64,000 nt of DNA from Coffea arabica (GCF_036785885.1 NC_092326.1:41874287-41938286); one strand, 5' to 3'; numbered from the stretch's first letter, positions 24,401-35,800 are shown. The notes: generated by a model not told the origin, from the letters alone. Numbers and translations are program-made.

Positions 24401-26167
24401 TACTTCTAGATCTTTTAACTTCTTTGCAGGAAGTCCACCCCAATTAAATCTGAGTCTCTTCCACAATCCACGCCATGCAAACAGTGCTGTTAATTTCCTT
24501 GCAAAGTCATTGAAGCCGAGTGAATCAGGTTCATCTTGTCGGGTTGATTTTCATCCACTTCTTCAAAGATCCGAGGATGTGAATTCCAGTTCAGTGGCTG
24601 CATGTTCCACAGCTCAATTTTCAACAAATTTAGAGACATCTGAGGGAAGATGTGCTCAGGTTCAAAGTCCATTAGGTGGCACACCTAGTATGTGTCGTGC
24701 GCATAATAGTTCTGCTGCCTCTGCAGTGAGCCCCGGTCAAAAGATTAATGAACTTGACTTGGACATATGCCTCAGTTCCACATCCAGACAGCACAAGGCA
24801 CTGGGAAGTGAAGATGTAAATGAATGTGGTACTGCTGTATCAGTAGCAAATACCAAGGATTTTAGAAACCTAGGATCTCCAATGCCAAAGGATTCTTTGA
24901 AACAGTCCAGCCAATCTATGCCTGTGGCTTATGCTCCAGATAAAATTGGCAGTAAGTTGGATTCGGGTGTCCATGCGGTGGTTGTAGCTAGTGATGAAGG
25001 AAACAGGAGCAGTGCTGATAATACTGAGGACCAATCTCTTCCAGAAATTGTAATGGAGCAGGAGGAGTTAAGTGACTCTGAGGATGAAGTTGGAGAGAAT
25101 GTGGAGTTTGAATGTGAAGAGATGGCAGATTCAGAAGCCGAGGAGGGATCTGATTCTGACCAGATGGTTGACATGCAAAATGAGGTATTGCTCCAATGCC
25201 TTTTTGCGTTTTCAACTGCCTGAATTCTTGTGCCCTGGCAAGATACACTATGATGCTTTATGTCTTTTATTTTTTTTGTGGTAATTAATTGGGTTTGTTA
25301 ATGCTGCTTTGGTGATTAGGTTGCACAAATCTGCATGGTAGTTTCTTTATCATGTCATTCATGTGACAGAAAGAACTGTATGGCTTTCAAGTTTATTGTC
25401 AAACTTAAAAAGAATAAGCCACTCAACAGTTTCATGGCAAACTTCTGTAACTGTTAGTGTATGACGAAGCTGGGATTTATACCTTTTCATTTGGACCTAT
25501 ATAAAGTGTAAAATATCTGATTATGGACATTGGCTTGTCAGAGGGTAGATTTATTTTTAGTTTTCGTTGTTTAATAGTGCTGTTTACCAAGTTCTGATTG
25601 ATTGAACTTGTTTAATGTGAGATTTGATTTCATTCTTTCTATAAATTGCTTGTTTCTTATTGATTACTTCTAACTTTTGATTAGGATGTGGAGAAGGCAG
25701 ATGCTGATGCCGATTCTAATGATCAACAGGACGATCCAATTAGGTGTGATGATTCAGAAGGCAATGCTTTTCAAACCGTAGAAGGCCGCCAGATGGGCAA
25801 GAAAATTGATCATTCCTCCAGCTCTTTATCTTTAAATTTAAACTCCTGTCCTCCAGGCTCTCCTTTAATGAAGAAGCCCAACAATGGAAGTCTGAAGGGC
25901 AGTAATACAGCTCCAGACGAGAAGGTTCATTCTGGTGCCAGAGCAGCTACTGAAAACATTCCATCAAATGATGACAATGTAGCGTCTCAGAAGCAAGTCG
26001 TGGAGCTTGGATCACAATCAAATCTGAATTCTGGCATCACTTCATCGAAAAAACCTAGAAAACGTGCATGTGGTCCGGATTTGCGCTTACGGAGGGGCAC
26101 ACCAAAAAGAAGAAATACAAGCTTGAAAACTGATATGAACTCAGCAAAGTCCAAGCAAGACAGCTAG
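18422..26167 (+). CDS. GON4-like nuclear protein with acidic region and Myb/SANT-like domains
   Basis: Nine coding exons: 18422-20012, 20143-20503, 20934-21018, 21190-21246, 22161-22220, 22336-22557, 23529-23800, 23945-25184 and 25685-26167. All junctions are GT-AG and in phase, giving 1456 residues. An in-frame TGA just before the ATG fixes the start. Acidic stretches rich in D and E fill about 45-60 and 215-295, followed by a basic segment GRRPKTRQNRRKK, a likely nuclear signal. About 640-690 form a SANT/Myb-like helix bundle (FTEAEDELLALGLMEY... ending KSKHQIFVRQKN), and about 708-748 a second one (ADEIARIEEGLKIFKLDW...). A late acidic patch and a basic C-terminus (KKPRKRACGPDLRLRRGTPK) complete it. 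The architecture matches plant relatives of animal GON4L/YY1AP1, chromatin-linked transcription regulators. The plant role is inferred, not known to me. A canonical AATAAA lies at 26285. Confidence 0.88.
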
Positions 26168-27447
26168 GGTTAATTCGGCTAGGTATGGATAGCTCTTCAA
26201 TTTTTTCAAACGTTCGAGCTTGTTAGGCTTATTCTACTCGTCTTGGAGGTGGTGCTATGCCAGATTTCAACACCTTGAGTTGTAAATAAAAGGTGAAATT
26301 TTGTCTGTAGATTGGTGGATCTCAAGAGGTAAGAGTGGGGGTTCCTGTATTTGCACAAATCCCCCACCATGTCTCATGCGCAAGGCCTCCTGAATTTTGG
26401 TTTTAATGGCAGCAAAGAAAGAGAGATAATCAGATTGAAGTTTCTTTAATCTCTGAGAACAGTCAGAGTTGGTGAACGGCTATACAAAACTCGCATAATT
26501 AATGCCAAATGCATTTAGATTTGTGAATCCATTTTTGTTCTTTGTTGATCCAAGGGACTCTTTATCTCTGTGCCTTCCTTATATGGGGGGAAGGGGAAAG
26601 GAGAGGGCACAGAAAAACTGAACAGGAAAGAGTCGAAAACTCTTCCAATCTTCTACTAGCTCTAAATTCTAGAGTTAGCAGGGATATTAGTCAGATTACT
26701 ATGAGTATTTTTTTTTTTTTTTTGTTTGGTTCGACTCTTAAACTCTCTTATTTTTTTTCCCTTTTCCCTTGTAAATGTTGGAATAAATAAATACGTAAGT
26801 AAATAAATAACATAAAAGCATTAAGACCTTCAAGACTTTTATTTAACTATCTAATCCGGATTGATAACGGAGCTGGGTAAAAGTTTGCAAGTAAAAGTAA
26901 GTGAAAAGAAAAATTGGGTGCATTAGGGTATTTCATCAACTTTTTTGATAGTTTTAACATCAGTTAGATTAAAAATTAGCTAATTCTTTGCATTTCCTTC
27001 ATCGTACTTTTGTATTTCAGCCCAAAAGAACAAAGAGCTAATAAACCATTATTTTCCAGTAAAAGATTTGAAAAAAACAGCAATATTCTTCTAAAAATGT
27101 GTGATTTTACTCCCTAGAGTTAAATGAAAATTATAACAATGCATTAAACACAATTTGAAAATGTATATTGGTTTGTCAATTAACCTATTCATTATTATTA
27201 GCGCAAAAACCTTTTTAACCACTTCGACGAAATTGTATATCAACCTTTTCTTTTTTTTTTCTTTTTTTTTCTTTTTTTTTTCTCTTTCAAATCTAGCCTA
27301 ACTTAGCCCACTTTAATAAATCCACTCAAGCTCAAGTAAAACTTGACTAGCTCACCATGTGAATTTTTCATAATCTACACTTATTATGTCAATTGGAAAA
27401 ATAAACAAAATATATGACTTTGTTTAATCTTTGATTTGATAAACTTC
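26168..27447. other. 3' UTR of the GON4-like gene and intergenic spacer
   Basis: The first ~150 bases are probably 3' UTR, with AATAAA at 26285-26290. The rest is AT-rich with repeated poly(T) runs (about 26709-26724 and 27248-27290). No gene or clear element seen. Confidence 0.45.
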
Positions 27448-27662
27448 CTATTTGGATTGCTATTTTTTTTTCTGAAATTTTTGTATACAAATATATTATA
27501 ATGATTTGATGTATGTGAAACAAAAAAGTGATTGAGAAATATATTTACAAAAAAAAATGTAAAAATCTTTTGGAAGAAAACTTCAATTCAAAGTTTTTTT
27601 TGAGACATATGAGATAAAAAGATTATTATAGAATCTGGATAACCTTTTTTTAGTCCAAATAG
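27448..27662. mobile_element. Short MITE-like inverted repeat element
   Basis: The left end CTATTTGGATTGCTATTTTT pairs with the reversed right end CTATTTGGACTAAAAAAAGG. These are short imperfect TIRs around ~215 bases of AT-rich non-coding sequence. They resemble the ends of the element at 2881-3020. No target duplication is evident, so the family is not assigned. Confidence 0.45.
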
Positions 27663-28763
27663 CCTGGTTTGCTTTTACGACCCGTAAATAATTACTGCGT
27701 TTCCCTGTTGTTTTTTTTTTTGGGAAAACAGGTAAATAAAACCTTGAAAATGTGCCCCCGCTGCTGCTTCTCCTCTGCCTTTTAGAACAAGACAGTCGCA
27801 TTTTCCTATTTACTTTGCCGCCAGCGACTCCTCTTCTCTGTGCTCTCCATAGTCCCCTAAGAACCATAAAGGGAACCCCCTGGAACTAATCCGGTGAGTC
27901 CCCATTCCCAAGTTCAGGATTGCATTTGTTTGAGTTTTCTGTTTCACTTCTTGGCGGTTGTTATAGTTCTACCACTTGTTTGATGGAGTGTTTGACAGAG
28001 AATGTTTGCCCTTTTTCTTCTCTGTTAATTTGTTTAAGTTTAATTGCAGATATGGGTTTTTATTGTTTTAATAATTAGGTTAGATTGTTGCAAGATGGAT
28101 TTCTGGGTGTACAATTTCTCAGCAGCCCATGAACTAAAATTGTAGAAAGAAACTATTTTTTTTTTTTTTTTTGGGGACGTGATACGCTTGGTCTTCATGT
28201 TTTTTTTTTTTTATTATTCTGGATACTGCGAGTATCACAATCCAAATAGACTATTTTCGTTCTTCTAATTGCAAACACATTTTGTGGCTGTTTTAACTGT
28301 TTCTGGCGTCAATTACGCATCTATATATCGTCTGTCATAACCTATTTTCCATTGAATTGAAAGCTGAGATACACTTAAAACATTTTCTTGAAAACATGTT
28401 TTCTTGGCCTGGACCATTATACGTTCAACTAGTGAGGGCTGCATGGTTAATTCAGTTGAAGCAGATTAAATTGCGAATTCTTGCTGTCACTTAGCTGCTG
28501 GCTCACTGACTATTTCTGTCGAAACACCTGCTTATAGTTGAGATAGTGGCCTGAAGACTGTTAACTCAGCTGCTGAAATTCCACTTTCACTATCTTCGCC
28601 TCTATGTTCTGATTGCTCTATATGCACTTTTTAGTTTGTTCTTCACGGATATGGTCAACTTTTGTCTGCTTATATTCATTTTCTTCAAATAAATTTGTTT
28701 GGCAACCTTTTGTTTGTTTTTGGTATGAAGCAGGCTATGCTATGAAGTGGCTTTGTCCGTTCT
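27663..28763 (+). promoter_or_regulatory. Promoter and likely intron-containing 5' UTR of the PPR gene
   Basis: A leader-like segment ends at CTAATCCG|GTGAGTCC (donor at 27893). A candidate acceptor GAAGCAG|GCTATG occurs at about 28732, shortly before the coding start. An ~840-base 5' UTR intron is therefore plausible. Poly(T) runs lie inside that proposed intron. Confidence 0.45.
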
Positions 28764-30731
28764 ATGTTTTTAGGCTTGTTTTCACCAAAAAGACAATGTC
28801 TTTTTATCAGAGGCTTTCATTTGGCTAAACAGTTTGCCAACCCAAGTGCTGAAGATATTATTTTTAAGGCAATTTGTGTGAACTTAAGGCAAAAGAAATG
28901 GAATTTACTGGACAAAATGTTGCCAAGCCTAACAAGTTCTGTTGTTTCTCGTGTCTTCCACGAGTTTCAAAGATCCCCACCAGTAGTTTTAGAGTTCTAC
29001 AACAGGATTGGAGGGTACAAATTTATATTGGATTCTTCAAGTTGTTGTGGTATAGTCATTCATGTCATGGTGAATTGCAGAAAGTATGATGATGCACTGT
29101 TTTTGATGAAAGAATTGATGATGGCTAGGGGATGCTCGCCCTTAACTGTTCTGGAGATATTGCTTAACAGCTATGACTCGGTTTTTTCAAGTAGTGCAGT
29201 TTTTGAAGCACTTGTGGGGGTGTGTACTCAAATTGGCTCAACCAAGGGTGCTTATGAGGTCATCAATAAATTGAGAGTGGAGGGCTTTTGGCTTTCTATT
29301 CATGCATGGAATAACTTTTTAAGTCATCTGCTGAAATTAGATAAGGTAGCTCAGTTTTGGATGGTATACAAGGAAATCATTTCATATGGGTATTATGAGA
29401 ATGTGAATACTTTTAACTTGATTATATATGCTTTTTGCAAGGAAAGTAAATTCTTTGAAGCCATCTCAGTTTTCTATAAGATGTTGAAAAATGGGATTAT
29501 GCCAACTGATGTTGCTCTCAACATGCTTATTGATGGTGCTTGTGGTATGGGTGACCTCAATGTGGCATTGAAACTTGTCAGAAAGATAGGAACCATGTCA
29601 AAGGGTTGTGTGACCCCTGATTCAGTTACTTATAATACTCTCATCAATGGATTTTGTAAGTTGGGGAGTGTGGCAAGAGCAGAGGACTTTCTTGATGAAA
29701 TGCTCAAGATGGGTATCAAGCCCAATGTAAGAACTTATGCAACACTGGTTAATGGATATTGTAGAAATGGCTGTTTGGAGGAGGCATTCAGGTTGTGCAA
29801 TGTTATGGTTGAAAAGGGTTTGATGCCTAATGCAGTTGTTTATAATTCAGTTATTCATTGGCTGTACATGGAAGGGGATGTGAATGGAGCTTCAATATTA
29901 TTGTGTGACATGATCAAGAGGAATATATGCCCAGACAAATTTACCTATTCCATTCTTGCAAATGGACTCTGTATGAATGGCCATATGAGTGAAGCTGTTA
30001 AGTATTATAAGTGGATATTAGAAATGAAGCTTGTTGAAGATGTTTGTCCTGCCAATATACTTATCAATTATCTTTGCAGAACTAAAAATGTATCAGGGGC
30101 TAAGCAACTTTTGTGCAATATGTTTGTCCGTGGACTAATTCCAGACCTGGTCACTTATGGTTCATTGATTGATTGGTATTGCAAGGAAGGAAACATGGAA
30201 AATGCCTTGAGAATTTATGATGATATGGTAAAGGTGGAGAAAAATCCCAATTTGGTGATCTATAATTCTATATTAGATGGTTTTTGCAAAGACCAATCTG
30301 TAAATGCAGGGAAACTATTGCTAGATGCACTAAAACAAGCAGATTATTTTGATATTGTAACATTTAACACTTTGTTGAATGGATATTGCATTAGCGGCAA
30401 TATGGATAATGCATTTCAGTTACTTGTGGGTATGAAGAAGGTTGGAATTTCTTTCAACAGAGTCACTTACAATATATTGATCAACTTCTTGTGTAAGTTT
30501 GGGTTGATTGAGCAGGCAAAGGAACTTGTGGATATGATGCTTGCTCAGGGCATAAATCCTGATTCTGTTACATATACGACTCTTATTATGAGCGGGATCA
30601 AGCACTGTGAAGCTGAGGAAGTTGTTGAATTACATGACTACATGGTGCTTAAAGGAGTAATTCCTGATAGTCACGCAAACCAAGCCATTGTTCGTCCACT
30701 CACAGCAGGGGTATATTCAGATTCCACTTGA
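28764..30731 (+). CDS. P-class pentatricopeptide repeat protein, probably mitochondrial
   Basis: One uninterrupted exon encodes 655 residues. After a leader with basic residues (MFLGLFSPKRQCLFIRGFHL...), the protein is a run of ~35-residue PPR motifs from roughly residue 170 onward, e.g. VTYNTLINGFCKLGSVARAE, RTYATLVNGYCRNGCLEEAF and VTYGSLIDWYCKEGNMENAL. Each is a helix pair that reads one RNA base. I see no E, DYW or PLS-type motifs, so this is the P class, whose members stabilise, cleave or splice organelle transcripts. Length and lone-exon structure fit the family. By length and by its place next to starch synthase III, the Arabidopsis counterpart is probably At1g11710, annotated as mitochondrial. 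The RNA target cannot be told from sequence alone. Another in-frame Met could be the true start. Confidence 0.9.
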   Translation: MFLGLFSPKRQCLFIRGFHLAKQFANPSAEDIIFKAICVNLRQKKWNLLDKMLPSLTSSVVSRVFHEFQRSPPVVLEFYNRIGGYKFILDSSSCCGIVIHVMVNCRKYDDALFLMKELMMARGCSPLTVLEILLNSYDSVFSSSAVFEALVGVCTQIGSTKGAYEVINKLRVEGFWLSIHAWNNFLSHLLKLDKVAQFWMVYKEIISYGYYENVNTFNLIIYAFCKESKFFEAISVFYKMLKNGIMPTDVALNMLIDGACGMGDLNVALKLVRKIGTMSKGCVTPDSVTYNTLINGFCKLGSVARAEDFLDEMLKMGIKPNVRTYATLVNGYCRNGCLEEAFRLCNVMVEKGLMPNAVVYNSVIHWLYMEGDVNGASILLCDMIKRNICPDKFTYSILANGLCMNGHMSEAVKYYKWILEMKLVEDVCPANILINYLCRTKNVSGAKQLLCNMFVRGLIPDLVTYGSLIDWYCKEGNMENALRIYDDMVKVEKNPNLVIYNSILDGFCKDQSVNAGKLLLDALKQADYFDIVTFNTLLNGYCISGNMDNAFQLLVGMKKVGISFNRVTYNILINFLCKFGLIEQAKELVDMMLAQGINPDSVTYTTLIMSGIKHCEAEEVVELHDYMVLKGVIPDSHANQAIVRPLTAGVYSDST

Positions 30732-31812
30732 CTTTTTACTGGACATAATGTTGTATATGCATCTCATGAAGTTGAAAAAGCATATTCCTTTTTTCTCATT
30801 TTGGTAGAACATGCATTGTGTACTAGACTTCTTTAAGCCATGACTTAGAGGCATGCTGTATCTGTGTCTTAAATGGCTGGGAATATTGCATATTCTGTTC
30901 CTACCTATGCTACAGAATTTCTCATGTACTAAATGTTTTTGGCTGGGCACACCTGAAGGTTAAAGGTTCTTTTCGACTTGCTTAAATTAGCTTTCTGATT
31001 GAGGTGAGTTTCGGGATCCTTTTCTCCGTTATGTTTCCACTTGAATTTTAAGTGTTTAACATGTAGAAAGTATAATCTCTTTATCCTCAGAAACGGTCTT
31101 TTTGTGGGTGGGTGGGAAGAGAAACATTTTTGCCTGCTGAAATTAGGAACTTGCAGGTGCTGAAATTAGGATGCAAATTGAAGAGGTACAAACTGCTGAA
31201 TGAACTGAATGTTGTTACCTCACAATTGGTGGGATGGATGGTGCTTATATATTGTATCAATCAAAGTGAAACCCAATTTCTATTCGAAACCGATAAAGAA
31301 AAAAGGGAAGAAAGAAAGCAACAATAAGTTAAAAGCCGAGTTTGCTGAAGCAGACGCTTCTTGAAGAATCACACACGCATTGCCGCATATTCCTGCAGTA
31401 CGAAACGGTGGACCCAATCACTAGAGGACATCTGCCTCACAAACCATGCAATCCAGAATCTAATCAAAATTTTAATCGAGTTTAAGGTGCCAAATCCCAC
31501 TACGAAAACAAAATTTAGCTCCCAACCGTAATCTCCAACGGTCAAAATCCTTATCCCAAAGCCTCATCCAATTAAGCACCTCTCATTTCCCTCCTGCCCT
31601 CGACACCAAGAGAAATCTACCTCAAGAAACCAACAACAGCGACAACAACAACAACAACGCAATAGAGATAAGACATCATTGCACAGAAACTCTTAAAACA
31701 AACCAACCCCACACCTCATATCTTCTTCTCTTCCCCTCCCTCTGATCCTCCTCTTCTCCTCCATTGCCACCGGTTTTTGTAGAGCTCCAAAGAGGGGCTG
31801 AAGCCTGAAACC
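30732..31812 (+). promoter_or_regulatory. PPR 3' region and promoter/5' UTR of the ATP synthase gamma gene
   Basis: The upstream part holds the PPR 3' UTR. Toward the gamma-subunit start there is an I-box-like CTTATC (GATAAG on the other strand) at 31550-31555, the type common in light-regulated photosynthesis genes. A (CAA)n-rich leader follows at about 31625-31660, then a pyrimidine-rich leader up to the ATG at 31813. The leader resembles unstructured, well-translated 5' UTRs; function is inferred only. Confidence 0.45.
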
Positions 31813-32943
31813 ATGTCTTGCTCAAATTTAACCATGTGGGTTTCCTCAAAAACTTCTCTTTCTGATTCAACTGCGCTTTCTTTTCGCTCTTCAATCACCC
31901 CTGTTCAGCTCCCTAGCAACAACTCAACCACTGCCAACCCCTCAAGGCCATCATCAGTAACTCCAATTCATTGTGGACTTCGCGAGCTTCGTGATCGTAT
32001 TGTTACTGTGAAGAACACACAGAAAATCACGGAGGCCATGAAGCTTGTGGCTGCTGCTAAAGTGAGAAGAGCTCAAGAAGCTGTGGTCAATGCCAGGCCA
32101 TTTTCAGAATCTCTAGTCGAAGTTCTTTACAACATTAATGAGCAGCTCCAAACTGACGACATTGATGTTCCTCTCACCAAAGTTAGGCCTGTTAAGAAGG
32201 TTGGTCTTGTAGTCGTTACCGGTGATCGTGGACTTTGTGGCGGTTTTAACAATGCAATTATTAAAAAGGCGGAGGCTAGGATAGCAGAATTGAAGGGACT
32301 TGGCCTTGATTACACTATAATCAGTGTGGGGAAAAAGGGTAACTCATATTTTATCCGCAGGCCTTATATTCCGGTAGACAGATTTCTTGATGGTACTTCT
32401 CTTCCCACTGCTAAAGAAGCTCAAGCAATTGCAGATGATGTCTTCTCGCTTTTCATAAGTGAAGAGGTGGATAAGGTAGAGCTTTTGTACACTAAGTTCG
32501 TTTCATTAGTGAAGGCCGAACCAGTGATTCACACTCTGCTTCCGTTGTCTCCAAAAGGAGAGATCTGTGACATAAATGGGAACTGTGTTGATGCAGCCGA
32601 GGATGAGTTCTTCAGATTGACAACCAAGGAAGGCAAATTGACAGTGGAAAGAGACATTATGAGGACTAAAACAACAGAGTTTTCGGCGATCTTGCAATTT
32701 GAGCAGGACCCTGTTCAGATCCTTGATGCCTTACTCCCTCTTTACTTAAATAGTCAAATTTTGAGGTCATTGCAGGAGTCACTGGCTAGTGAGCTTGCTG
32801 CTAGGATGACTGCAATGAGCAATGCGACTGACAATGCTAATGAATTGAAGAAATCCCTGTCTATAGTCTACAACAGAGAGCGTCAGGCCAAGATTACAGG
32901 AGAGATATTGGAAATTGTTGCTGGAGCCAATGCTTTGACTTAA
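31813..32943 (+). CDS. ATPC1: Chloroplast ATP synthase gamma subunit, precursor
   Basis: A single exon encodes 376 residues. Residues 1 to about 54 are a Ser/Thr-rich, acid-poor chloroplast transit peptide. The mature part opens LRELRDRIVTVKNTQKITEA, the N-terminal gamma helix of CF1. It rotates inside the alpha3-beta3 head and couples proton flow to ATP synthesis on the thylakoid membrane. The conserved VVTGDRGLCGGFNN lies mid-protein. The plant and green-alga redox loop EICDINGNCVD is present with Cys252 and Cys258. That pair is reduced by thioredoxin in light, so enzyme activity should be light-gated. This marks the ATPC1-like form, not an isoform lacking the switch. The C-terminus EILEIVAGANALT is intact. 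Length and the lack of introns match the Arabidopsis gene. Confidence 0.98.
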   Translation: MSCSNLTMWVSSKTSLSDSTALSFRSSITPVQLPSNNSTTANPSRPSSVTPIHCGLRELRDRIVTVKNTQKITEAMKLVAAAKVRRAQEAVVNARPFSESLVEVLYNINEQLQTDDIDVPLTKVRPVKKVGLVVVTGDRGLCGGFNNAIIKKAEARIAELKGLGLDYTIISVGKKGNSYFIRRPYIPVDRFLDGTSLPTAKEAQAIADDVFSLFISEEVDKVELLYTKFVSLVKAEPVIHTLLPLSPKGEICDINGNCVDAAEDEFFRLTTKEGKLTVERDIMRTKTTEFSAILQFEQDPVQILDALLPLYLNSQILRSLQESLASELAARMTAMSNATDNANELKKSLSIVYNRERQAKITGEILEIVAGANALT

Positions 32944-34270
32944 GCATTCTAATTGTCTCCCATGATTGTGCTTCACTATAGGTATTTTTGTTGAAAATTC
33001 CATTTTCATCAAACTATGCTTATTTAAGAACTGTAAAGTAGAGTAGACAGTTTCGTGTTGTAACTTCCAACCACATACAAACTTCATGCAATATGAGAAC
33101 CACAATGTATTTTGGAGACATGAGAGTGTTTCTGCATCTTTGAAACTTTTATTTTTGAGTCATCTTGTGTAATACCTCTTGTATTAATTCAGAAAGTTTC
33201 AGCTCAACATATTTTCTTGATCGCTAGGACATTTTAGATTGTTTTCATAAATCTACTGCTACAGAAACAGCAGAATTACTTGACACTGCACCGGGCATTT
33301 TTTTTCTTCATCTGATGGTTAGGTTACTTCGTGGCATGAGATCTCAGTCTATATGTAAAACATTCACCATATGAAATTCATTTTTATGTCCAGTAGCTTG
33401 ATCATTTTTCTGGGACCTATATCTACAAAAGATGTCATTATGATTACACAATAGTTCATCTTAAGTCAGCTTGAAAGCTAATTATTCGGATAATCTAAAC
33501 TCATATGCTCTTGGCTGCCATGAGGTAGTCTTAGATAATTTGCTCTGTACTTTACTTCTTCCTAGCTTAACTTTGAAAAATGCAGAGTACAACTGTTGGA
33601 AAAATGGCTCTTTTCCCAGTATGTGAAGAAAATCAAGTATCTTCAATTTCTGCCATTCCTTCTGGAAGCTCCCATGCCACCATGAGACTGGACCATTTTT
33701 GGGGTATAGCCTTTATGTATGTTACCTCCCAGGCTGCTGGCTGAAATAACTTGTAGCAACATCTCGCTACTGCTGCTATCAACTGATTTGCTCTGCCAAT
33801 TTCTCGAGGACATATGAGCCTTCTTCTTACTTTGGTTTCATTAGCATCAAACCAAGCTATTATTATTAGAGATCCCAGTAGCTACAAAGTTAAATAGCAA
33901 ATATGCTAAACGAATGAACTTTTCATGACTAGTCGCATTGTGCCGCTTGCATAATTAGCTTTTAATGAGCTGTTGATGGTGACTTGGAGCTCATTAAGAC
34001 ATCTCAAACTAGCTTCTAATGCAAATACCATGGGCAACAAACTAATGAATAACCACAATACAAGTTGTAACATCGGCTTGTAGCTGAAAAGAGGACACAA
34101 AGGAGGAAATATCTGGGACAGACAGCAAGATATTTCTCCTCAACTTCTAGTTCAGACTTTAGCAGACTAAGATAATTTTGTAGTCTGGAGATGAAAGAGC
34201 CAGAAAAGCTTTAGGTCTATAGCAGTTTTGTCCAAGAAACAAATCAATTCCTTTAAAAGATTATCCAGCC
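32944..34270. other. 3' UTR of the gamma-subunit gene and intergenic spacer
   Basis: AT-rich sequence with no recognisable coding region, RNA gene or transposon end before the LINE insertion at 34282. Small reading frames here look random. Confidence 0.45.
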
Positions 34271-34281
34271 ACTGATACTGG

Positions 34282-34832
34282 GCTTCCAGGAGCTATGAAA
34301 ATGTCCACCTGTGGAGCTGTTGATAGAGTGAGGAAAAAGGCAGGATTAGGCATAGTAGTCAGAGATAACAGTAGGAAGCCAACAGCGACAAGGGCGATTC
34401 CTTTGACTTTCAGTGGAGATAGGATCTTAACTGAAGCTTTAGCAATTCGTGCAGGACTGCTATATGCAATGGAGAAACAGTGGGCTTCTTTAGAGATCCA
34501 ATCTGAGTGTAAAGCCTTGATAGATAGACTGAATGAAGATGCTGAAGATGAATCCCAGCAGTAATCATCAGAGATATAAAGCAACTTCAAGCATCCTTTT
34601 GGAAGTGTAAATTCTCATTAGTTAGTCAGCAGGAAGATAGAGTTAGTTTTAAGCTTGCAAAATTTGCAACCAAACTGATACATGATGTTAAGTGGGAAAG
34701 AACCTTCCCCCTGTGGCTCAAAGGAGCATCACAGTTCTGATGGAGCAGTTGCACCCTTTTGTATACTGTTGTAAAGGCATTAACTATTAATAGAAAAGTA
34801 AGCGACATTTTGACAAACAAAAAAAAAAAAAA
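34282..34832 (+). mobile_element. 5'-truncated LINE insertion with RNase H-like end
   Basis: The insertion ends in an A-tail (about 34818-34832) and is bracketed by the direct repeat ACTGATACTGG (34271-34281 and 34833-34843). That is an 11-bp target-site duplication typical of target-primed retrotransposition. The body carries the end of a plant LINE-type ORF2 with an RNase H-like domain, then a ~250-base 3' UTR. The 5' truncation is the usual fate of LINE copies. Confidence 0.85.
34295..34564 (+). pseudogene. RNase H-like domain remnant of the LINE
   Basis: The 89-residue frame contains AGLGIVVRDNSRKP and ILTEALAIRAGLLYAMEKQW, the pattern of the plant RNase H (RVT_3) domain at the end of LINE ORF2. 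The position that normally reads DGA, with the first catalytic Asp, reads CGA here (Cys), so the domain is probably inactive. The frame begins at the truncation point, so this is not a complete gene. Confidence 0.75.
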
Positions 34833-34843
34833 ACTGATACTGG

Positions 34844-35446
34844 TCTTCTTTTATATTAATGAGCTTATCCTGTACAAACATAACTGGAGTGTTTGAGAGC
34901 TGAGAGTCCTGTATTAAGGAAACTCAAAGTCAATTAAACCCTCTACTTTGCTCCATTGTCCTATTAGTGATTCGATGCTTGCCAGGCCTGGGAAAATCAG
35001 AACGAGAAGAAATTGCTATTTGATGATCCATTTAAATTACCCTAAGTAGGACACTTACACACCTTAGGCATTTCCACATTGCACTAGTAAAAATAAAACA
35101 AGCAAAATATCAAACCTCTCCAACATAGACATCGTTCTTCATTTGATTTAAAACCCGTCACCCACAAGAGAAAAAAAATTTAAACAAAACTGAGTTCCGC
35201 ACGAATTACTTCTATAATCAATCCACTATAAACATAGGTGATAACTGCCAATGAACAACCCATATTCAAAAAAGAAAGAAGAAAGACAGTACTTTTTTTT
35301 ATTAATTTTTGAGTTTCTACATCATACATATGGTATTTTTTTTAGTATAATGATTACTGTAATTTCAGCTTTGCTACTACAATCACAACCGATAATGGAT
35401 AAAAAAATGAACAAAAGAAATTAGAGATCCCAACTCAAGTTTCCGA
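34844..35446. other. Intergenic, no gene seen
   Basis: AT-rich sequence between the LINE and the putative small gene on the minus strand. Nothing recognised. Confidence 0.4.
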
Positions 35447-35767
35447 CTACAACTCGGAAAATATCGGGGTGACAGCGATGAGTTTCTTCCGGAGAAGGCA
35501 GCGAGGAGCACTGCGGTTATTCTTGAAGCTAAAAGTGAAACAAGGAATCGCCTCCATGTCGGAAATAGATGGCCGCAAGGTCAATTCAGAGGTGGGTTTG
35601 AGTTTGTAGAGTGAAATCTGGGTAAAATTCAAATTTTCTTTTGCTTTGAATTTGGCGGTGATTTTGGAATTCCTGAATTGGGCTAATGCTCCGGGCTTCA
35701 AGTAGCATCTGCAGAATGTGGATGGCGGTGATCTGATGCTGCTGCAGATTCGGATTCTGGATTTCAT
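35447..35767 (-). CDS. Putative small protein gene, unrecognised
   Basis: A 106-residue minus-strand frame begins about 35 bases past a (GA)n/(TC)n tract that would sit in its 5' leader. Upstream on the minus strand, AAACCCTAGAATGAAGC and a TATTTAAAAAACCC stretch (about 35890) look like a plant core promoter and leader. The protein is basic (MKSRIRICSSIRSPPSTFC..., later FSFKNNRSAPRCLLRKK), with no domain I recognise. A second overlapping frame (35867-35586) reads through the TC tract. The gene may be real, a short-ORF transcript or non-coding RNA; confidence is low. Confidence 0.35.
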   Translation of the reverse strand: MKSRIRICSSIRSPPSTFCRCYLKPGALAQFRNSKITAKFKAKENLNFTQISLYKLKPTSELTLRPSISDMEAIPCFTFSFKNNRSAPRCLLRKKLIAVTPIFSEL

Positions 35768-35797
35768 TTTTCAGCAAACAGATGAGTAGCTTACAGG

Positions 35798-35800
<3 letters not shown>

